This document shows positions 53,837 to 64,000 of a stretch of DNA of 64,000 nt, piece by piece. Location: contig JAIUCV010000003.1 in NCBI GenBank assembly GCA_026724425.1, positions 64,657,088 to 64,721,087 of the forward strand, in the 5' to 3' direction. The position numbers and the translations under genes were made by a program. Positions within the stretch are counted from its first letter, which is position 1. Each line of letters begins with the position of its first letter. Source of the stretch: Erythrophleum ivorense. Lineage: Eukaryota > Streptophyta > Magnoliopsida > Fabales > Fabaceae. The notes beneath the pieces are model-generated. The model saw nothing but the letters and a program-made list of their open reading frames with translations, did not search any database and had not been told where the DNA came from.

Positions 53837-55670
53837 GATAAAAGGAAGAATATTTTATTTCACCTTTTCTTGGGTTACATTTACAATCTTCTATATATAA
53901 AATAATCGATGAAAAATATATATATAATGACATATAATAGATAATGACAAAATTATAACTATATGCACTATTATTTGAAATTTTTATCATTTTGAAACTA
54001 CAACCATCAGATGAGGCATATCCATGATGCGTATCCTATTCGCAACAGTATATCCATATCTGCTCCATATCTATTCACTTCTATTAATAACCGTGTAGCT
54101 TATCCATATCCACAATGTATCTGCTCACATTTCAATTTTTAGTAATATTTGCTCCATTTACAACTAGGTCTCCTCTCTAATCCTAATATGCATGCTTGCT
54201 TCATTGAAAGATGTTATTAAGCAAAGGATCATAGAGAAGAAGAGCTAACTTATTGTGCATCAGATTTGAGCATAAAAGGATGGAGTAATCAAGTAATATT
54301 TATCCATTTTATTTGATTTAGAGTTTTAAACATCATGTAATTGATCTATTGTGTGTCATACATATCTAGATCTGTAAATTGTATGAATAGATTACGTATA
54401 GCATCAGAGCCTAATTACATGATTTTTAGAACCTAAAATATTGAGATTTACATTAATATAATACCAAAGACATCATAAGAAGAACCTAAAAATCTGTAAA
54501 TAAAACGATGGATAAATGATACAATCTTGTAAGAAATTTAGTTTGACAAGAGAAGTATGAAATACTTTCAAAACCCAAAAAAAAAAAATGCAGTTCTAAT
54601 TGATTTATTTGATTGTCTTTGACGACACACAGTTCAGTCGCCTGGGCTTTTCTTTTAAAAAAAATGCAGTCCCTACATCATTCTATAGCTTTGGTTGAGT
54701 TGCTTTACGTCAATAAAAACTAAAATTGTAAGAAGGAGACTGATTGTTGAATCCTATGTTGCGTGGCAGCATTTTTGTAGAACCATGGCATCTAGCTGCA
54801 TTATTGGAAGATTTGATAGATGATTATTACTTTTATTAAAATGCAATTTGAATCATTGCTACACAGCGTCATTTTGTGAACGATGATATTAATTATCTAA
54901 TCGGGGCATATGAAAGCTACACTGTAGCTATATAAAAATTATATTTTTATCTAATATTTTGGGAATTTTTTTAATTTTGGAAGAATAAAATAATTAAAAA
55001 TATTTTGTCAGAAATTGTATGAAATAAATTTATAAAAAAGTACTTTCATAACATCGTAGATGTATTATGTACTCATATTAACATGGCTTGTAGATTTATG
55101 TAATCTTAGCCTCAAATTTAAAGGTTGAGGTGGTGAAGTGAATATTGTTATTATGTACTTGACCTATACAATTTATGAGAGTGTTTTATAATTTTGCCTA
55201 GAAGGCCTTGTATATATGAAATTTTAGGAGTGTTCAACATGAACTGAGAGAATTGGTAAAATTTTTCAAATAACTTTGTTGGAGCTATGTCATTATTAGG
55301 AATTAAGTTATTAATTGTCTAGGCTTTGATTGACATGCTTTGCCCACTATATCTAACTATTTCTTTCATGTTGTACTTGTTAGAATGATTTAAAGCTTGC
55401 ATCATTTTAAATGAGTTGAGTCTTTTGAAAATTTTGAATTTATGTACAGATGAAATTTGTATAAATTTGATCTTAAACCCAATGTCGTATCTTTAGGTAT
55501 ACTATATACTATGAATCCTAAATTTAAAGGCGCTAAGGTTATGTTACTTGAATTTTATTTTGTATCAATAAATCATTGTTCATGTTCTAATTGCAACAAG
55601 ACTGATAGAATGGTCTTCTCGGATACATTTGATGAAGTATCTTGTTTACTTAATCATATGCGAGTTATCC
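53837..55670. other. Decayed LTR-type DNA around a primer-site-like word
   Basis: Probable LTR of the copia remnant at the left. GTATAGCATCAGAGCC near 54396-54411 on the plus strand resembles a tRNA-Met primer site of a second, plus-oriented element whose LTR would end just before it. The plus frame 55457-55678 precedes the tandem arrays and may be part of that element; I do not recognise its product. Confidence 0.35.
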
Positions 55671-56026
55671 TAGTCTAGGAATTTTTATTTTGTAAAATTG
55701 TTACAAATGTTTATAACCAAAGTGATTTGTCCATATGGTTAGCTCCCTTATTGAAGGGAGAAAGAGCATGATTCTATTTTTTCCTAGTCTGAAATTTTTA
55801 TTTTGTAAACTATGACAAATTTTATCACCAAAGTGATTTATTCATCAAGGTTTAACAAAATCATGTAATTCCCTTGTTGATAGGAGGTAAGGCAATTATT
55901 TTATTGTAGTCTAGAAATATTATTTTGTGAATTATTGCAGGTGTTTATCACCAAAGTGAGTTGTCTATCAAAATTTACAAAATTGTTTACTTCTCTTGTT
56001 GATGGAATTATTTGAATTATTATACA
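55671..56026. repeat. Tandem array 1: three units of about 115-122 bp
   Basis: Units start at 55671, 55785 and 55907, each opening TAGTCTRGAAATTTTTATTTTGT. Each continues through a conserved ATCACCAAAGTGATTTGTCCAT-like core and a CTTGTTGATGG-like tail. Units are clearly diverged, so the array is old. Confidence 0.8.
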
Positions 56027-56108
56027 TAGTCACCTGCTCAAAGAGGGTCATTATATGTATTAATTCCAATTCTACATAAAGCTAGAGGTGGAGATACATG
56101 GTTAAGAA

Positions 56109-56330
56109 GGTCCATTTACCCAAAAGAAATAGATTCTTCAAGATCATATATTTCCGTGTTAAATTGAGATATATAAGTTGAATGATTTATTTGCCCAAAG
56201 AAGATGAATGCTTTAATATTATGTATTCTCTTTTATCAATTATGGTATATGGTTTGGAGGGTTTATTTGCTTAAAGGGAATATTCTTTAATATTGTATAT
56301 CATTTTTTATAATGGTTGGCTTTATGCAAA
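56109..56330. repeat. Tandem array 2: three units of about 75 bp
   Basis: Units start at 56109, 56184 and 56260, opening GRTTTATTTGCCCAAAGAA and continuing with CTTYAATATTATGTATTC. Only about 80 bp separates it from array 1. The third unit is partial. Confidence 0.75.
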
Positions 56331-57272
56331 AAAGAACCAATAATATGTTGTAATCTCTACCTAAAAAGGAGTTTACGATGATGCTATGGGTACTCCTCAA
56401 GATAGCTTATTAAGTTTATTGAGCTATTCTAAAATTACTTATTTTACCAGTCATGTTGCAATTTTATATATCAGTCTTTCTTGCTATGAACAATAATAAT
56501 GCTACAATAAAGGTCTTGATAGATTTCAATTATTGCAAATGGAAGCAAGACATGAAGATTGTTATTTATACACTCATATTTTGAGTATATGTAAGGAAAT
56601 TATTATCATGACTTGTTTCTTGGTGAAACATAATAAAAGATAAATGAAATTAATTTTATCTCCCTTTTGGTATTCTAATTTTAATATACAACAAGAATAT
56701 CAAATTATCTATATATGTGAAAATCTTATTGACAGTGGATGTCATGAAAATAAAATTAGAATTGTTTGTAGAATTTTAAATTCTATAATAAACTTTGATC
56801 ATATTTCTCATGTTACAGATATGTGAGAAGATATTGTGACTTGATTAGTTAAAGTGTTTATATGCATTTTGTGGAATACTTGTAAACAACAATTGTGCAA
56901 ATTTTCGCATAATTTGTGGCAAGTGTCTTATATTGTTTTAGTTCACAAAGAAATTGTGAAATTTTATGAGACACATTAGCCATTCTAGGTGAAGATATAT
57001 CTTTATGGATTATATTTTATTTGATAGGTTATATAAATTGTATTTATTTCTCAATTATAACTATTTATATTTTAATAATATTGAGAATTATGTAACTTTG
57101 AGACCTGTGACTAAAGAGAAATTTTTTTTATTGTCATATTTAAGCCAAAAAGTTAATTCTGTTCTTTTTTTTTTTTGGAATATAAGGACATGTACTAACC
57201 AAAATTGAGAATAAAATTATAATTTGAAGTAAAATAAGTAAATAAATAAATAAAACTTTTTAAAAATAACAC
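56331..57272. other. AT-rich decayed element DNA
   Basis: Short plus frames (56644-56826 and 57005-57208) have no recognised motif and may be rags of the element that carries the tandem arrays. Its sequence resumes at 58828 after the solo LTR. Confidence 0.35.
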
Positions 57273-58827
57273 TGTTATTTTCCCAGAAGCGTACACGCAA
57301 GTATACGTATCGTGAAGGCAATATAGTGATAAGAAATGATCGTTCTCTCGAGGATTTGTTGTCAAAACAATGCCAAGTACTGAAATTCACACCCCAATTT
57401 AAATCAAGCAAATCAATTCTTAAATGATGATGTTAACGGAAATTGTTTATGATTCTGAAGCTATGTGAAAATCTAGGTTAGAATTTGGATTTCCGGGCGA
57501 ATATTAGCATCTAGGATTATTGGTCCTCTTGTACTTCATAGTAGTGAGTTCAACATTCATCTCCTTCTACTCTCCATGGTGATACTTGTTGGTCTAGGAT
57601 TCAATTGTTCCTATATATATTTTTCCAAATAGTGTATAGGGTACTCAGCCAATTTTATAATCCCTTATAAGATTAACTAAGATCAACCTATGAGTGCAGT
57701 ACCTAACTGGACCATGTGAGGTTATTAAGTATATTCCTATCTCAATAACTCAGCTATCCACTCTCCTCAAAGAATTTCAAGCACTCACACCACTCAACCT
57801 TTGATCTAACCTTCCTTTTCCTTTCCCAAGTTCAAGTAAGGCATTATATCAATCTAAATGTTGGCCAATCAATCAGAAAGCATGAAGTACAAAGCTGAGT
57901 GAACAAGTATGAATCATTGATTGCAGAATTAGAATGAAGAACTACTACTAATCCATACAAGAGTTCCAAATAATCCTAGATTAGTTAGGGTTTAGCTATA
58001 CATGGTCATAAAATCTAAAGTCAAGCTTGAAGCAACAAACAAATACATCAGAAACAATGAACAAAATAGAGGAAATGAAGAGGAAACTCAGGAACACAAG
58101 GATTCGGCTTCAATCTTCAATCTCCAGCTTCTCTATGCTCCAAGATGGCTCTCTAGCTCTTCCCTCAGCCCTTGCACCTCTGGAATAACTCAAAACCAAC
58201 CCAGAATGACAGCTCCTTCGACTCTCCTTGCCATAAGAAGCTTCAAACCCTCAGAATTTTTAGAAACAAAACGCTGCGTTCAGCTTGTTCGACTTGCGCC
58301 ACGGCGAGTTTTGGTTCTGCCTGAATGAGCGCCGCGGCGGGGTTTACTGAGCCGCGGCGAGTTTTGATTCTGTCTGAAAGTCTTCTTGCCTCTCGCCTCG
58401 ACGCACATAATATCGCCGCGGGGAGTTTTGGTTCTGTCTGAGGCCTCGCCGCGGCCTAAAATGTTCTGCCGCAGCGCAATAAACCCAGCACACTTCCTTC
58501 GAATTTCTGAGCTTCCCGCCTCGGCGCAGTGAATCTAGCCGCGGTGAGATGGATGAATTCAGCATTTTGCAGCCCTTTCTCTCCTGAATTTGCTCCAAAC
58601 TCTTCAACACATGAATCCTAAAAAAAAACAAGTATGATTAGCTATCACAATACTCAAAAATCAAAGATAAAACTGATGGTTTGTCAAATAAATGTTGAGT
58701 TTAGAACTATTCATCCTATATATGTTCATTTCTTTCTATATATGTGTTATTTACCCTAGAAGTGGAGGCTAAAGTCATATTTACTGAGAAAAATATGCAC
58801 AATAACATGAATAGTTGGGAATTATCA
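57273..58827 (-). mobile_element. Solo LTR, family A (copy 2), 1.55 kb
   Basis: Starts TGTTATTTTCCC and ends GGGAATTATCA, with perfect 5-bp flanks AACAC (57268-57272 and 58828-58832). Homologous along its length to 1915-3599. The U5-like GCGTACACGCAAGTATACG edge is at the left, so it is probably minus-oriented. It contains the GC-rich modular array at 58265-58545. Confidence 0.9.
58265..58545. repeat. GC-rich modular array inside LTR family A copy 2
   Basis: Repeats of GCCGCGGCGAG followed by TTTTGGTTCTG (for example near 58305, 58350 and 58413), with variants such as GCCGCGGCGGGG. Same arrangement as 2935-3330, though the copies are more GC-rich here. Confidence 0.8.
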
Positions 58828-58832
58828 AACAC

Positions 58833-59657
58833 ATATAAATATTCATGGGTCCCATTCATCTATATTGTGTGGCAAAGGTATTTTATCAATTAAAGGAAAG
58901 TCTCATGACATGTTTATCAAATTGAAATTGAAAAATAATTTGAAAATTTTTCACATTGCTAAATTGTTTTAGATACCTTTGTGATTAGTCACATATTTTG
59001 ACTAAATGTATATTCTGGAATTATTGTGTGATATTTGATATAAAGAAATAAATTATAAACATGTCCCTTTGTTATAATCTAATTTCAAGTAAACTTCTTT
59101 TAAGTGGGAATAATTTCGCTATAATACCTTAACACTATGTTTGGTAGAGGGTTTTTGAAGGGCTCCCCTTGTTTGGCTGAAAAATTTTTTAAGGAAAGAA
59201 AGGGAGGTGCTTTCCTCTCCTTGTTTGGATGAGACAACCATTTGAGAAGGGGATAGGAGTTCTTCTTCTCCTTTTTCCTTCTAAACCTCCCCTCCAAAAT
59301 TGGAGTTCTTTGGAAGGAAGATGAGAGATAAATTTTTTTATCACAAAATTAACCTTATTAAAATAATATAATTCCTTTTTTATCCTTTAAATTTAATTAC
59401 ACCCTAATATATTTGTAATTGCTCTCTCGTTGCCGCCATCCTATTGTCGCCATCTTATTGCCATTGCCACCAACTCCAATTCTTCAGGTTCTGCTCTATA
59501 CACTCATGCTCTTTATTATTCTTTTCATTCTACGATCAATCATATACAGGGAAATAGAACTGATGTGATCTCTGAAGAAGTTGTGTTCTTTACAAAACTC
59601 TATATATACAAAAATATTCAAAGAAAAGTAACACTAGCACCAATAATCTTCTTATTA
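58833..59657. other. Spacer, decayed repeat DNA
   Basis: The first 250 bp continue the element cut by the solo LTR. 59130-59330 is a Phe/Lys-codon-like, pyrimidine-purine alternating block (TTGTTTGG words), probably a short non-autonomous repeat, without clear inverted ends. Confidence 0.4.
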
Positions 59658-59820
59658 CATGCCGAAGATGTTGTGATTGGAGTTTTAGACATCGGGGTTT
59701 GGCTGGAACTACATAGTTTCTCAGATTCTGGCCTCTCCACTGTTTCGAGTACCTGGAAAGGGGTTTGTGAAACAGGATATGATTTCCTTGCTAGTGGGTG
59801 TCTTACCTGTGTGAAAATAG
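59658..59820 (+). pseudogene. Subtilase catalytic-Asp region remnant
   Basis: Plus strand reads EDVVIGVLDIGVWLELHSFS, then DSGLSTVSSTWKGVCETGYD. It matches the start of the peptidase S8 domain of plant subtilases (DVVIGVLDTGVWPES..F.D.G..PVPS.WKG.CE.G.NF). The catalytic Asp is present but the usual DTG is DIG and the WPE is WLE. Homology stops after about 50 residues. Non-functional. Confidence 0.8.
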
Positions 59821-60247
59821 TTGATTCCTCACAAACAGTATTTATTTGTCCTGCTAACAAACAGTACACTAACATATAGAATCTAGGTTCGAGTGGAATT
59901 GCTTCTGAAGGAGCTTGGGAATTCTTCCTTGCCAATAGCGAGTGTGATAGAGATGGTAACGCTTCCACTTAACTATAAAGATTTTCCTGACTAAATAGGG
60001 AGTCAACCGATATCACTTCAAAAATAGATACCACTATGTTAATAGCCGTTAGGCATCCGTCAGTCTCTTTCCTTCCTGTTGATCTTGCAAGAAGGGGTTG
60101 GTTGTGACAGATGCTCTGGAATGTGCGGAAAATCGAAACCATTTCCTATAGTAATGGGTATAAAGAGAAGCAGTAGGAGAGGGAGGGCAGGAACAGTTGA
60201 TCAATATCAAAGATAGACCTACGCACAAAGCAAAGCCTATCGAAACA

Positions 60248-60491
60248 GCTAAGCCGAGAAAATGAGGGGGGTGTGTGGTTTGGACATGATGGATTTGATC
60301 AGAGACAATAGAGATGACGCCAGGGATGTTGCAGCACTCGAGGCTTAAGAGGCGGATGGTGTCATAGATGTACGGGGTCTTAGTGGGGTGAAAGGAGGGA
60401 AGGAGGGACTTGATGATTCAGAAATGTGGGAGGAGACAAGTTTTGATTTTGGTGATTCAGAAACATGGATGATGAAGGTTTCGGGGACCAT
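60248..60491 (-). pseudogene. Subtilase I9 prodomain remnant, inverted relative to the catalytic piece
   Basis: The minus strand reads ETFIIHVSESPKSKLVSSHI at the start. After a frame change near 60380 it continues LECCNIPGVISIVSDQIHHV and TTHPPHFLGL. This is the inhibitor I9 prodomain of a plant subtilase up to the point where the S8 domain should follow. The S8 piece instead lies about 430 bp away on the opposite strand (59658-59820). Confidence 0.7.
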
Positions 60492-61047
60492 AATGACTTA
60501 AAACTGAATTTATAATTGCTTTTCTGTCCCCACTTATACCTAACCTCTTGCTTCTACCAGATCACCTGCCCTACGAGTCCACGACAGTGGTATATTTAAA
60601 GGCATTTATGTTCAGTCCTTTTTTGCTGTTTTTTTGACAGTTTCGTCTTAGCTTAGCGCAGGTACCAGGTAATAGGACTTCTTCATAAGGACTTCCATAA
60701 AAACCAAATCAAACCATAAAGTGATTAGCTTTGTCTATCAAGAAAATTTCCCATTCCCTCCCTGCCCCTCTTACCTTTTTTATTCTTTGTTCTTTTGGAA
60801 ACTCTGCATTTTACTATCTTTATATCCCTTTTCTCGGGTGAGAAAGTATTAGATATTGAATTTAGTTTCATGGTTTTAGAGATAGAAACCAAACCCACCG
60901 GCATAAAGATAGGATGTCATAGAAAAGGAAAGAAATAGAATATCATAGAAAAGGAAAGAAAGAAGGCAACGGGCAGAACTTGCGGGTGTCACTATCAATT
61001 GTTATTATAAGATTTAATGCCCAGTGAAAAATATGCCACATTTCCTA
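60492..61047. other. Spacer, nothing recognised
   Basis: No coding frame or repeat structure recognised. Contains GAAAGGAAAGAAA-type purine repeats near 60925-60962. Confidence 0.4.
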
Positions 61048-61544
61048 TGTGATAACCCGACGTGAACTGTAGGCAGGAGAGGAGCCCGACGTGAAGAAAA
61101 TGTATGCATGCATGAAGTAAGACTTTTCAACGCTGGTACAGCTGCCATGCACCAATTGCCTCTGCCATTTTACAGAAATAACCTTCCTCTCCTTCTGCCT
61201 TCAGCTGGGTTGTTCGGTCATTTCCTACCCAAGTTCTGCAGTGTATATCCTTCCAGCAAGCAAGCACAGAACCGACAGAACTTCATCCTCTGTTTCTGGA
61301 CGCTGCTCCCTCTGTTCCTTCGAGCTGCTGGCGTTGAGTTTCTGCCTCTTCACGCCTTGAGTTGCTTCAGTTGAGTGCTCCAGAATTGATGCCCCATCCA
61401 AGTCGCATGAAACGCTCTCTGCTGGACGAACTGGGTGTGAGTAAATTCTGCAGTTTATCTTCCTCTGTTCAGCGTTTTTGTTGCCCTGTTTCAGCGCTGA
61501 TTTTTGTTTAAATTCCAGCTGCAGCTTCTCCTTGAATTGGGTTT

Positions 61545-61613
61545 GGTTTTGCTGCTGTTTTGGGTGAGGTTTTGCTGCTGTTTTGGGTGAGGTTTTGCTG
61601 CTGATTTTTAGGT
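61545..61613. repeat. 23-bp tandem unit, three copies
   Basis: GGTTTTGCTGCTGTTTTGGG-type units starting at 61545, 61568 and 61591; two copies at the matching place in the other family D LTR. Confidence 0.85.
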
Positions 61614-63229
61614 GAGTGCACACCAGAAATTCTAACTCTTCTCCTCTGTCCAGCGCCTCCCATATGCACCCATTCAGCGTTGGTTTTGTTCCATTTCAGC
61701 TGCAAGTTGCTTCTTGAAAATTGTTCTGCTTTGCTGTTGGTTTGCTGAGGATAATCACGTTAGAAGTTCCTCTCCTCAAACGGCCCGTTTTGCTGTGCGA
61801 ATTCCTTCAGTTGAACAGCGTTTCACCCCAACACCACTTCCACTTCATTTCTGGTTTGCTTCTAATTGCTAATTGCTTTCCTTCGTTTAAGCTAATTTAG
61901 TGGCTGTATGGGACTAGTGTTTAGGCGAAACAATTCTGTTGCATGTGTGCTTCTTTGATTTCAAATTCTGGTGCTTCTCTTCCCTGTAGATTAACACTGT
62001 AATCTGTCCTGTGCTGTGGCAGTTTGAAGGGAAGTCTTGTACCGAAAAAAAAAAAAAAAATGAGGCAGGAAGATGATCTGAGTTAGATAAAAATTCCAAT
62101 TTTTAATTATGTTAAGTGTGCATATTTAAATACATACTTATGTTCATCAAGGGATAGGAAGCACAAAAATATGTATATGGAATTTACCTTATGAGTTGGA
62201 AGGCGTGAAATTAGTAGAGGAACAAATTCTAACTTTTGATAAGTCCGAGTCCCGTATAAAATTAATTGGGGTGATTCAGTTTCTAAACTCTGGTGAACGG
62301 GTATTGTAGGAGATTCTGAAGGTTGAGGTGTAGACGAGGAACGGGTCAGGGAATCTTTATAAATTCTTGGAAGGTGAGTAAGTAACGCGGACCAAAGATT
62401 CAGGAAATCCTTATTTCTGTTCTTAAGTTTCCTTGCAGTGTTTTAAGAATTTGATTCTCTATTCATGGAAATGTATGTTTCAAAAAAAATGTGTTCATAA
62501 GCATATTTACCAAAATTTGATTTCAATCGGGAATTTTGCAAGTTTACGGATATTGAGTTAATTGGAAATCCTTCTATGAAACTGATCTGAACATGCTTTG
62601 TCTGAAACGCTATTTGGACATTTTATGGAGTTATCTGCTCAGAACCCTGTAGCTAACAGCAGTAGATGTTAGCCCTGGTGCACCATGATCTGAACCTCAG
62701 CTAGCAGGGGTGGTGCTAGCCCCGTGTGTAGGCCACCACACGCGGACTTATGTCATTTTCGCAAGCTAAATGCTTTGCGTCTGTAGTGATTTTCCCCGCG
62801 AGCTGTGTGCTCTGCGTCTGTGTTCCAATTAGTTCTGTTTAGATGCGTTCTGTTTAAAATCTGTTTCATATGATCTGTAGCTGGATATATATATATGTAA
62901 ACCTATTTGATCTATGATTATTTTCAAAAGGGTCGGTGTACTTATTCACTGAGTATTCGACTCATTTTTTTTATATATATTTTTCAGAGAGCAGTAGAGA
63001 CTCGAATCTGCCCCCGGCCGCCTTCTAGTGGCCGACCCCTTGAGAAGTCCTTTGACGAGCTTGCGGAGCTTCTGTGGGTGCATTTTGATTGTATCTGCAT
63101 TTTGTTTTGAAACTTTGTAAAACCTTGTAAATTTGCTCCACTGAATCGTAGTTAGGGCATCCCCACACCCCAGATGTTTTCTTTTGGTCTGATTGTACCC
63201 CTGTTGGGATTTATTGTACTGGCTGAGCG

Positions 63230-63288
63230 TTTGTAGAAATTTCGGGAGGTCTACGGTATAGAGGAGACTCTGCCGAAATTTCTACAAA
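63230..63288 (+). promoter_or_regulatory. Perfect 16-bp hairpin in LTR family D (copy 2)
   Basis: Arms TTTGTAGAAATTTCGG (63230-63245) and CCGAAATTTCTACAAA (63273-63288), identical to those at 22007-22065. The loop has one change. Confidence 0.75.
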
Positions 63289-63403
63289 TGCCCTTCAAAG
63301 AAAAGCTTGCATGTTTCATATGATTCAAATTAATGCTATAAGTAGTTCCTCTATAATTCTGCTTCCGCGCATGTGTACTTAAAATTTGGGGTGTGACATC
63401 CTA

Positions 63404-64000
63404 ATTCTCTGGGTGCATTAGATTCCTTTTTTATTTAACTAATCTGACTAATATATGATGATGGTGGTGGCGATGGGTTGCAACTTGCAAGCTGGAGCCT
63501 GCATGGCAAGAGGCTTCGTGGAAATGGCCAATAGTAGTGATTGCCCTGTAGTACTTGTAAACTACTATGGGTGCAATGAGCTGGATAGATATAGTTCACT
63601 GGCGACAAATTTGAGCTTGTCAGTGATAGCTCTCTCTATCGCAGAAGGGTTAGAGATAGGAAGATGGTCTTCTCTGCTCTCTTTACTTGTCCATTCATTG
63701 CTGGCCCCCCAAACACGGTTTGATATGGGTTCCATATTTTTTGGTGTTATTCTTTATGGGAATGTACATACCAACAAGAACTCAAACTTTCTAGTAAATC
63801 AAACCATAAGTGTGGACCCTTTGGTCAATAGATTTTGAAGTGTGGGGTCTTGTGAAGGAATCCACTATAGAATTAGTGACTCTTACTCCACTCTCCCTCT
63901 CCTCTAACCGCCTGTGTTTTCTTATTGGTTCTTTCATGAGGGGGCCAAAGGACTGCATGTCTACATGTACTTCACAGAAAAAAGTCAAATATTTATTTAT
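63404..64000. other. End of window, one unassigned frame
   Basis: A 127-codon plus frame (63455-63838) has Leu/Ser-rich composition and no motif I recognise. It has no clear promoter and starts within an ATGATGATGG run. I do not call it a gene. Confidence 0.25.

Larger units (their letters stand above)
61048..63398 (+). mobile_element. Solo LTR, family D (copy 2), 2.35 kb
   Basis: Starts TGTGATAACCCGACGTG and ends TTGGGGTGTGACA, with perfect 5-bp flanks TCCTA (61043-61047 and 63399-63403). Homologous to 19632-22175 with the same orientation. Carries three 23-bp units (61545, 61568, 61591) and the perfect 16-bp hairpin at 63230-63288. Confidence 0.9.

Noticed and set aside
55671..56330. CRISPR-like array
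   Set aside because: Units are directly adjacent with no spacers and the genome is clearly a plant; it is ordinary tandem repetition.
58002..58631. Frames with Arg/Gly-rich peptides in both strands
   Set aside because: They lie in the GC-rich modular array of a solo LTR, where stop codons are rare by composition.
63455..63838. 127-codon frame as a gene
   Set aside because: No recognised domain, promoter or splice evidence, and repeats flank it.
1..64000. tRNA, rRNA or other structured RNA genes
   Set aside because: No cloverleaf with conserved A and B boxes or rRNA core sequence was noticed on either strand. tRNA-like words found are only primer sites of retroelements.

Overview
This window looks like gene-poor, transposon-rich nuclear DNA of a flowering plant, most likely a woody eudicot. 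The reasons are its AT-rich intergenic DNA, spliced plant-type genes with GT/AG introns, layered Ty1/copia and Ty3/gypsy debris, several solo LTRs, an endogenous caulimovirid (florendovirus-like) fragment, and remnants of plant families: ankyrin-PGG, fasciclin-like arabinogalactan protein and subtilase. I see no intact conserved host gene. The only host reading frame with promoter and poly(A) signals is a 61-codon small-protein gene at 16142-16327. Species cannot be fixed from the sequence.

Layout. 1-8050: a decayed copia element on the minus strand, cut by a solo LTR (1915-3599) and by a second LTR (3814-6331) that carries a third LTR inside it (4313-5509). 8050-19600: AT-rich DNA with a probable diverged LTR (11163-12568), several MITE-like fold-backs and the small gene. 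19632-29765: an ankyrin-PGG (ACD6/ITN1-like) pseudogene on the minus strand. It has in-frame stops, a frameshift, a 55-bp tandem duplication and two solo LTRs, one inside a codon-rich exon and one at the stop codon. 29770-33340: AT-rich spacer. 33345-33746: a fasciclin-domain remnant. 33896-38626: a caulimovirid fragment that begins inside the coat-protein zinc-knuckle region, runs through protease, reverse transcriptase and RNase H, then a broken second ORF, then promoter and leader. It is bounded on both sides by copies of the same ~57-bp TA-rich sequence.

38700-42420: low-complexity spacer with weak signs of host promoter or exon. 42421-48363: a full-length copia element with both LTRs, a TTTTT target duplication and one open 1311-codon gag-pol frame. 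48369-49787: a possible spliced small transcript whose upstream part was displaced by that copia. 49960-57270: decayed gypsy and copia fragments and two adjacent tandem arrays (~120 bp x3 and ~75 bp x3). 57273-58827: solo LTR of the 1915 family. 59658-60491: a subtilase remnant whose prodomain and catalytic-Asp pieces lie in opposite orientation. 61048-63398: solo LTR of the 19632 family.

The story is one of repeated LTR-retrotransposon insertion followed by LTR-LTR recombination, leaving at least five solo LTRs, four of them with perfect 5-bp target duplications. Host genes have been broken in place, and a pararetrovirus has been captured in a TA-rich site. Family names rest on motif recognition, without database searches.
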